64,000 nucleotides of DNA from Pseudomonas abieticivorans. GTDB taxonomy: Bacteria; Pseudomonadota; Gammaproteobacteria; Pseudomonadales; Pseudomonadaceae. Below the pieces are notes generated by a model. The model saw only the letters and a list, made by a program, of their open reading frames with translations, was not told the origin of the DNA and searched no databases. Position numbers and translations under genes: made by a program. The stretch is from positions 6,007,501-6,071,500 of the forward strand of contig NZ_CP094975.1 of NCBI RefSeq assembly GCF_023509015.1, given 5' to 3'. Of the stretch, positions 60,756 to 64,000 are shown in pieces; the first letter of the stretch is position 1; the number at the start of each line of letters is the position of its first letter.

Positions 60756-62174
60756 ATGAAGACACCCCTACCTTTCGGCTTCGCCGCATTGCTGTCGCTG
60801 TTCTGCCTGCCGGCGTTCGCCGCCGACGCCGGGCCTGCCGCGGCCAAGGGCACGCCAACCTGCACCGGCCTGGATTGCCTGATTTGCCCGGCGCTCAAAG
60901 ACCCGCAGAACTACACCGAAGGGCGCATGAAACTGATGCGCGAAATCGTGCCCGGCAAGGACCGCTGGCTGTTTCGCTCCGAGGTCGACTTGACCAACGA
61001 CTTTGGCATCCCGGCCAGCATGCGCAGCGAATACGCGCGCTTGATGGCCACCTTCGCACGCCAAGGCACCCATGTGGTCATGGCCATCCAGCCGACCCGG
61101 GGGCTGATGCACCGCGACAAACTGCGCCCGGGCGAGCACATGGGCTTTGACTACGCCCGCGCCAACCGCAACCTCGGCGACTACCTGCAGCAAATGCGTG
61201 CAGGCGGCGCGGTGGTACCCGACGTGATGCAACTGGTGGCCAAGCCGCCGGCCGGCGAATACTTCTTCCGCCGCGACCACCACTGGACCCCCACCGGCGC
61301 CCAGGCCACCGCCCAGGTGGTCGCCGACGAGGTGCGTCGCCAACCGTTCTATGCAGGCCTTACTAAAAAGCACTACCGCACCGAACCCGGCGTGGTGGTG
61401 CCCAAGGACGGCACCATGAACCTGGGGCTGACCTATATCTGCGGCAATAATTTTGGCATGCAGTACGTGCGTGGCTACCAGACGGTGCCGGTGGCCGACA
61501 GCGCCGACGCACTGTTCGACGAAGCCCCAGACCCCGAAGTGATCCTGGTGGGCGACAGTAACGCCGCGGCCCGGGAAGATGAAAGCAAACAGTTCAACTT
61601 CGACGGTTACCTCAAGCAGTACCTGGACGTGGACATCCTCAACTTCGCCCTGCCCGGCGCTGGCCAGGATGGCTCGTTGCTCGAATACCTGCTGTCGGAC
61701 AGCTACAAGCCCGCCGCCCCGCCCAAAGTGGTGATCTGGGAGCTGCCGGCCAACTACCAGTTGGAGTCGCCGCAGATGTACCGCCAATTGGTGCCGGCGA
61801 TCAAGGGCGGCTGCGCCACCTCCAAAACCCTGTTGAGCAACCGCCTGGACCACCCGGCGCTCAAGGTCAGCGATCGCATCGAACTGCTGAGCAATGCCGG
61901 CGAAAGCCGCAGCGACCTCAAGGGTTCGGCAGGCTTCCTGGACATCAAGATCAGCGACAAGAACGTCAAGGACTTCTACCTCATCGTCTATTACGACAAT
62001 GGCCAGCGTGACAAGATCTGGTTCCGCCGTGAAGCGGCCGTGACCGGCGGCCAGTACTACCTGGAGCTGAGCAAGGCCAAGGAATTCCAGGGCGCCAACC
62101 TGCTGTCGGTGTTCATGGAGCCGACCAAACCTTCCAGCGGCGCAACCCAGGTGGACACCAAACTATGCCTTTGA
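60756..62174 (+). CDS. algX: Alginate O-acetyltransferase AlgX
   Basis: A 472-residue periplasmic SGNH-like enzyme that acetylates alginate. Catalytic residues: Asp174 and His176 in RDHHWTPTGA and Ser268 in LVGDSNAAA; a C-terminal carbohydrate-binding module follows. ATG 60756 gives a normal signal peptide (MKTPLPFGFAALLSLFCLPA) and P. aeruginosa-like numbering; ATGs at 60738 and 60741 are in frame. It overlaps algL by 10 bp. Confidence 0.93.
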   Translation: MKTPLPFGFAALLSLFCLPAFAADAGPAAAKGTPTCTGLDCLICPALKDPQNYTEGRMKLMREIVPGKDRWLFRSEVDLTNDFGIPASMRSEYARLMATFARQGTHVVMAIQPTRGLMHRDKLRPGEHMGFDYARANRNLGDYLQQMRAGGAVVPDVMQLVAKPPAGEYFFRRDHHWTPTGAQATAQVVADEVRRQPFYAGLTKKHYRTEPGVVVPKDGTMNLGLTYICGNNFGMQYVRGYQTVPVADSADALFDEAPDPEVILVGDSNAAAREDESKQFNFDGYLKQYLDVDILNFALPGAGQDGSLLEYLLSDSYKPAAPPKVVIWELPANYQLESPQMYRQLVPAIKGGCATSKTLLSNRLDHPALKVSDRIELLSNAGESRSDLKGSAGFLDIKISDKNVKDFYLIVYYDNGQRDKIWFRREAAVTGGQYYLELSKAKEFQGANLLSVFMEPTKPSSGATQVDTKLCL

Positions 62175-63280
62175 AACCCTTGCTGCTGGCCTTGCTCGGT
62201 GCCGCGGGCAGCCTGCACCTGGCCGCCGCCAGCGCCAGCACCTCGATCTGGCCGGCGCGGGCCACCGCGCCTTCGGCGATGATTGCCGACTACCGCACCT
62301 TGAGTTGCGTGAAGGAGCCGCCGCCGCCCTACACCGGCAGCCTGCAACTCAAGAGCAAATACGATCAAAGCGATGCCAGCAAGTCCACCCTGGCCGCCAG
62401 CCAGGACCAGGGCACTGAGGAAATCGGCAAGCAGGTCAAGGCGTTCATCGGCGGGCTGATCTACGCCACCAAGCAGTTCGAACGGGCCAAAAGCCCGCAA
62501 CAGGCCAACATGGCCCTGGCCTGCCAGGACCAATGGCTGGAAACCTGGGCCAAGGCCGGCGCCCTGCTCAACCGCGACGCCAGCGGCAGCGGCATGGCCG
62601 CGCGCAAATGGGCGGTGGCAGCCATCAGCGGCACCTTGCTGATGACCGAGGCCATGGCCGATAACAAACTGGTGCTGTCGCCGGTGCAAAAAGATTGGTT
62701 CGCCCGGCTCGGCGCGCTGGTCATCGAAGAGTACCAACCGCGCCATGCACCCGGCTTTGCCTTCTTCAACAACCATGACTACTGGGCCGGCTGGGCCGTG
62801 TCGGCCACCGGCATGCTGATCCAGCGCGAGGACTTCATCCGCTGGGGCGACAGCAACCTGCGCCGCGGTTTGCAGCAGGCCACCCTGTCCAGCGCCGGCG
62901 ACTATGCCTACCTGCCGCTGGAAGTGGCGCGCGGCAAGCTGGCCGCCAGCTACAGCCAGTACGCTCTGGTGCCCTTGGTGATGCTGGCCGAAACCGCCCG
63001 CAGCAATAACCTGGGTTGGTCGGCCGACGACCAGTCGCGCCTGGAACTACTGGCCAATTTCGCCGCCCGCAGCGTGCTCGACCCGCAAGGCTTGCCCCAA
63101 CTGCAAGGCCAGTCCCAGGCCGACATCGCGCCCTACAAGATGGCCTGGCTGATCCCGTTTCTGCAGCGCAGCCCGCAGCATGTGCTGGCGCGCAAGCTGT
63201 ATGACTCGCTGGACGGTGACGTCGACAACTACAGCCAGCTTGGCGGCCCACTCAAGCCGCTGTATTCAACCGGCCACTGA
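62165..63280 (+). CDS. algL: Periplasmic alginate lyase AlgL
   Basis: A 371-residue PL5 lyase with a helical (alpha/alpha) fold. The catalytic block is FNNHDYWAGW (His204) with Arg/Tyr in the later segment. A signal peptide (LLLALLGAAGSLHLAAASA) sends it to the periplasm, where it clears misplaced polymer. It precedes algG, reversing the usual G-X-L order. Confidence 0.95.
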   Translation: MPLKPLLLALLGAAGSLHLAAASASTSIWPARATAPSAMIADYRTLSCVKEPPPPYTGSLQLKSKYDQSDASKSTLAASQDQGTEEIGKQVKAFIGGLIYATKQFERAKSPQQANMALACQDQWLETWAKAGALLNRDASGSGMAARKWAVAAISGTLLMTEAMADNKLVLSPVQKDWFARLGALVIEEYQPRHAPGFAFFNNHDYWAGWAVSATGMLIQREDFIRWGDSNLRRGLQQATLSSAGDYAYLPLEVARGKLAASYSQYALVPLVMLAETARSNNLGWSADDQSRLELLANFAARSVLDPQGLPQLQGQSQADIAPYKMAWLIPFLQRSPQHVLARKLYDSLDGDVDNYSQLGGPLKPLYSTGH

Positions 63281-63296
63281 GCCAAGGACGACTAAC

Positions 63297-64000
63297 ATGC
63301 CGCCATTCATTCGTACCAGCCTGTTCGCCAGCCTGCTGGCCAGCGTTTTGACCTGCCAGGCCCAGACCCAACCCCTGGTGCTGGACCGCGCGTTGAGCGT
63401 GATCCCTGCCCGGCAGCAATCAGACCAGCAGGTCCAATTACTGCAGCGCACCCGCCAGGCCGTGCAGATGGCCGAGGTGGCCCTGCGCAAGCCGGCTGGC
63501 CGGGCCCAGGTCAGCTTGCAGCCAATGTTTTCCTCGCAGGAAGGCAGTTGGCCGTTCGAGCCGTTCGTCAACAACGGGTTGTTCCGCGCCATCGCCGGCT
63601 ACCAGTCGCATCACCCGCAAGCGGTGGTGATCAGCGGCGGTAGCATCACCCTGGCGCAACTGGCCGAGGCCCTGCACGACCCCAAGGTGTTGCGCCGGCA
63701 CAAGGACGGCTACCTGCTGAGCTACCCACTGATGATCACCGCCAATGGCGGGCTGATCCTGGAAGGCACCAGCCTGTACCTGTACAACTTTTCCGGCACC
63801 GCGCTGATCAACCAGGGCCTGTTGAGCCTGAACCAATCGCGCCTGGAGGGCTGGACCGGTGACAAAACCAGCGCCACCGACCGTGCCTACCGGCCCTTCG
63901 TGGTGTCCTGGGCCGGCAGCTCCACGCAAATCCTGGACTCCACTTTGAGCCGCCTGGGCTACAACGCCAACCTGTCACGGGGCCTGAGCACCGGCCTGAG
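63297..64000 (+). CDS. algG: Mannuronan C5-epimerase AlgG, N-terminal part
   Basis: The first 234 residues of a frame open to the window end; AAGGA precedes ATG 63297. Match to AlgG: AVVISGGSITLAQLAEAL, ALINQGLLSLNQSRLEGW, YRPFVVSWAGSSTQILDSTL and SRLGYNANLSRG, the leading strands of the beta-helix. AlgG converts mannuronate to guluronate in the periplasm. The catalytic His lies beyond the edge. Signal peptide ends near LTCQAQTQ. Confidence 0.92.
   Translation, partial: MPPFIRTSLFASLLASVLTCQAQTQPLVLDRALSVIPARQQSDQQVQLLQRTRQAVQMAEVALRKPAGRAQVSLQPMFSSQEGSWPFEPFVNNGLFRAIAGYQSHHPQAVVISGGSITLAQLAEALHDPKVLRRHKDGYLLSYPLMITANGGLILEGTSLYLYNFSGTALINQGLLSLNQSRLEGWTGDKTSATDRAYRPFVVSWAGSSTQILDSTLSRLGYNANLSRGLSTGL

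Noticed and set aside
1..64000. CRISPR array
   Set aside because: No regularly spaced direct repeats were seen; the repeated motifs present are REP units in inverted pairs.

Overview
The window looks like a high-GC Pseudomonas chromosome. The evidence is the alginate operon (algD, alg8, alg44, algK and following genes), the selenocysteine-dependent formate dehydrogenase with selA, selB and tRNA-Sec, an OprD-type porin, many LysR regulators, and REP/REPIN hairpins with the core GCGGATAAATCCGC. Most genes use strong GGAG-type ribosome binding sites and many stop/start pairs overlap. Visibly AT-rich exceptions lie near 5.2-6.6 kb, 34.3-37.2 kb and 49.9-50.4 kb. No species is claimed.

Layout. 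0-6.7 kb: the end of a sugar-acid-type uptake operon (frameshifted ACS-family MFS gene, LacI repressor, two palindromic operators), an aldo/keto reductase, lldD, and an AT-richer pair of overlapping hypothetical genes. 6.7-12.4 kb: an M20 amidohydrolase / MHS transporter / OprD porin operon divergent from its probable LysR regulator, then a LysE exporter. 12.5-15.5 kb: an aldo/keto reductase with a divergent LysR, and a RES-Xre toxin-antitoxin pair whose promoter carries two spaced repeats. 15.7-18.4 kb: rlhA (single-base frameshift at its 3' end) and a DUF533/TerB gene. 18.6-27.7 kb: fdoG-fdoH-fdoI-fdhE-selA-selB-tRNA-Sec, a self-contained selenoprotein unit that encodes the enzyme and the machinery to decode its own UGA. 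28.0-33.9 kb: a catabolic cluster (TIM-barrel isomerase, SDR, MFS, amidohydrolase, LysR, zinc alcohol dehydrogenase). 34.3-36.8 kb: an AT-rich GH17-GT2 fusion of the NdvB type. 37.2-39.1 kb: azlC, azlD and an AraC regulator.

39.2-44.6 kb is the most system-like accessory locus: an overlapping rsbR-rsbS-rsbT-phosphatase series that continues into a sensorless histidine kinase and a REC-PAS-kinase-REC hybrid. This is a stressosome that appears wired to a phosphorelay rather than to a sigma factor. 44.8-49.9 kb holds a FAD monooxygenase, a KfrA-like protein divergent from a tyrosine recombinase, and an alpha/beta hydrolase-MarR pair.

50.4-64 kb is an alginate operon in a non-textbook order: algD-8-44-K-E-I-J-F-X-L-G. 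The P. aeruginosa order is D-8-44-K-E-G-X-L-I-J-F-A. AlgK lacks the lipoprotein cysteine. algG runs off the right edge and algA is not seen. Catalytic residues of AlgD, AlgI, AlgJ, AlgX, AlgL and Alg44 are conserved, so the pathway looks functional. All calls come from reading the sequence; no database search was run.
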